A stretch of DNA of 5,365 nucleotides from JBCKUK01 sp038924905 (GTDB taxonomy: Bacteria > Pseudomonadota > Gammaproteobacteria > Burkholderiales > Methylophilaceae). The stretch is from NCBI GenBank assembly GCA_038924905.1, contig JBCKUK010000064.1:1-5365 (forward strand). Direction: 5' to 3'. The position numbers were made by a program, and so were the translations under genes. A model generated the notes under the pieces. It had not been told where the DNA came from. It did no database searches and saw only the letters and a program-made list of their open reading frames with translations. Positions 5,339 to 5,365 of the stretch are shown here, piece by piece (position 1 is the stretch's first letter; each line of letters opens with the position of its first letter).

Positions 5339-5365
5339 CACAATGGGTATTAAGCTAGCTCGTTA

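Overview
The window looks like part of a gammaproteobacterial or, more likely, betaproteobacterial chromosome. The order triosephosphate isomerase (tpiA) - secG - tRNA-Leu(GAG) is a common betaproteobacterial arrangement in which the NADH dehydrogenase (nuo) operon usually follows the tRNA. Moderate GC content and the style of the first two genes would suit a Nitrosomonadales/Methylophilaceae-like organism, but the genus cannot be fixed from sequence reading alone.

Layout, all on the + strand. Bases 2-472 hold the C-terminal part of a 2-oxoglutarate/Fe(II) dioxygenase, cut by the window edge. Bases 492-1012 hold a broken InaA-like (lipopolysaccharide-kinase-family) gene: its N-terminal and C-terminal thirds are recognisable in different frames and the middle is missing. 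A good sigma70-type promoter (1027-1055) then leads into tpiA (1097-1864) and secG (1919-2299), followed by tRNA-Leu(GAG) at 2336-2420.

The backbone seems to stop at the 3' end of the tRNA. From about 2421 on the window is a genomic island or small integrative element. It has a 167-base left arm crowded with phased direct repeats and palindromes, then a full-length P4-type tyrosine integrase (2588-3826) with all catalytic residues. Next come a HigB/HigA toxin-antitoxin pair (3866-4548) with its own promoter and a likely operator, a structured 106-base intergenic region, and an A/T-rich gene of unknown function (4655-5338). That gene carries a perfect 34-bp in-frame direct repeat. The right attachment site is not in the window.

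How the parts fit together: the integrase would insert and excise the element at tRNA-Leu. The inserted copy leaves the tRNA whole, though with a U-U mismatch in the acceptor stem that may come from the element. The higBA pair probably stabilises the island, and the 227-residue protein is the candidate cargo. I found no clearly new system. The least explained parts are the 227-residue cargo gene with its 34-bp repeat, the structured region before it, and the repeat-rich integrase control region.
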